DNA from: an uncultured Rhodospirillaceae bacterium | GTDB taxonomy: Bacteria; Pseudomonadota; Alphaproteobacteria; Azospirillales; Azospirillaceae | NCBI GenBank assembly: GCA_937927415.1 | Contig: CALBDS010000004.1 | Location: forward strand, 372,001 to 436,000 | Direction of reading: 5' to 3' | DNA: 64,000 nucleotides | Part shown: in pieces, positions 63,213 to 64,000 of the stretch | Numbering within the stretch: position 1 is the first letter of the stretch | How the letters are laid out: each line of letters starts with the position of its first letter | The notes under the pieces: generated by a model | The model's input: the letters and a program-made list of their open reading frames with translations, nothing else | The model's database searches: none | What the model was told of the DNA's origin: nothing | Program-made: the position numbers and the translations under genes

Positions 63213-63875
63213 TCAGCATCCGGGCGGCCGGCGCCGGTACCAGCCGTTGATGGCGAAGCGGGAATCGCGGAACGCCTTGGACGGGCACGACACCGGCAGT
63301 ACCTCGTGGGGCATCCAGGACGGGAACAGCAGCAGCATGTCGTGTTCGGGCGTGATGTCCACGCAGCCCTCGCCCGTCCCCGACTCCATCAGCGCGTGCA
63401 TCCGCAGATCCCCGCCGACGTATCCCTTGGGCTGGGCATGAAAATAGTAAACGCCGGTCAGCACCCGGTCGCGCCGGTCGCCGGACGCTGACTCGCCGAC
63501 GAATGTGTCGATGTGGCGCTTGTAAAACCCCCCGTCATTGTGGGCGGCCACCTCCATGTCGAAGCCGTCCAGGGTGAACGGCTTCAGGTGCAACTCCGCC
63601 ACCGCCCAATCCATGACCGCGGCGTATCGCTGCTCCACCGCGCCCCGCAGCGGTCCCAGATCCTTCAGACTCAGCGACACCCGGATCGAATCATCCAGGC
63701 GCGCCGTGGTGCCACTTTTCCCGACCATTGTCGGCTGAAAGGCGTCTTCGTTCTCTTGGACATACGCCAACAGACGCGCGGCCAGATCGTCCCCCAGAAA
63801 ACCATGGATGATCCGGTAGGGGCCGGGCCGCCGGAAATGATCCGGCAACGACGGGGAAAGACCCGCAGACATCAT
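63213..63875 (-). CDS. 2-Oxoglutarate/Fe(II)-dependent oxygenase family protein
   Basis: A 220-residue prolyl-4-hydroxylase-type protein. The iron triad is visible as His and Asp in FYKRHIDTFV and the distal His in WMPHEVLPV; the 2-oxoglutarate Arg is in FRDSRFAINGWY. The double-stranded beta-helix core covers about 100-212. The ATG at 63875 (MMSAGLSPSLPDHFRRPGPY) has AGGAT upstream. The substrate is unknown; related proteins hydroxylate free or protein-bound residues. The last 125 bases of the window (63876-64000) contain no gene I can support. Confidence 0.86.
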   Translation of the reverse strand: MMSAGLSPSLPDHFRRPGPYRIIHGFLGDDLAARLLAYVQENEDAFQPTMVGKSGTTARLDDSIRVSLSLKDLGPLRGAVEQRYAAVMDWAVAELHLKPFTLDGFDMEVAAHNDGGFYKRHIDTFVGESASGDRRDRVLTGVYYFHAQPKGYVGGDLRMHALMESGTGEGCVDITPEHDMLLLFPSWMPHEVLPVSCPSKAFRDSRFAINGWYRRRPPGC

Positions 63876-64000
63876 GAGCGATCCTGAAAACAGTGCCCCG
63901 GACGGGAGAAAAGGCCGTTTCGACGGTCCGCAACGGTAACGCTGCCAACCGGCCCCTGGCAAGGCGGCAGGACGACACGCCCCCGGCCCCGGAAAGGGGG

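Overview
The window is a stretch of GC-rich alphaproteobacterial chromosome. It carries mostly core genes, packed on both strands. Several features point to the Rhodospirillales, most likely Azospirillum or a near relative. There are many complex signalling proteins, a PTS-Ntr/rpoN/LPS-export cluster in the usual alphaproteobacterial order, ubiG next to lysC, and a Fur protein of the single-domain alphaproteobacterial type. This placement is inferred from gene content and codon style only. I see no phage, insertion sequence, integrase or CRISPR array.

Layout. 0-5.3 kb: an uncharacterised gene divergent from an S24-type self-cleaving repressor, with a good alphaproteobacterial LexA box between them; then a lone TRAP-type binding protein followed by a chemoreceptor, and a proteasome-like Ntn hydrolase. 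5.3-12 kb: a compound hairpin repeat, a TetR/old-yellow-enzyme divergent pair, rpsD, small membrane proteins, a molybdopterin-binding-domain protein, a structured intergenic region with a 26-residue hydrophobic peptide gene, and sfsA-map. 12-21 kb: an unknown protein, a PleD-like diguanylate cyclase coupled to a very large hybrid kinase, and a soluble FIST-domain chemoreceptor. 21-27.5 kb: a LysR regulator, a DUF1127 protein with two GFA paralogues, rnr, and a C-terminal processing protease. 27.5-30.8 kb: two identical tRNA-Arg(ACG) genes facing each other, enclosing a decayed vapBC module, a polyphosphate kinase 2 and a sorbosone-dehydrogenase-like protein. 31-42 kb: gpt, an unknown 563-residue protein, a CBS-type histidine kinase, a transglutaminase-like protein, fur, small proteins, a SAM-hydroxide adenosyltransferase, and a second large hybrid kinase.

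42-64 kb: cspA; the translationally coupled ispG-hemA-prfA operon (isoprenoid, tetrapyrrole and translation-termination functions); a RodZ-like protein; ptsP; a nitronate-monooxygenase-like protein and lysC; ubiG and a Uma2 protein; then the long minus-strand run rnd, kdsD-lptC-lptA-lptB, rpoN, hpf, ptsN; tRNA-Leu(CAG); an NDUFA9-like epimerase and a 2OG-Fe(II) oxygenase.

How the genes fit together. EI-Ntr (ptsP) and IIA-Ntr (ptsN) are both here with sigma-54, so much of the nitrogen-phosphotransfer branch is in one region, although the HPr-like carrier is not. KdsD feeds Kdo synthesis, and LptC/LptA/LptB export the finished lipopolysaccharide. The two hybrid kinases, the diguanylate cyclase, the CBS kinase and two chemoreceptors suggest a motile organism that senses its surroundings closely. 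The least explained signals are the LexA-box locus at the left end, the 26-residue peptide with three stem-loops sharing a loop sequence near 10 kb, and short tandem duplications that lie exactly across the stop codons of rnd and ptsP.
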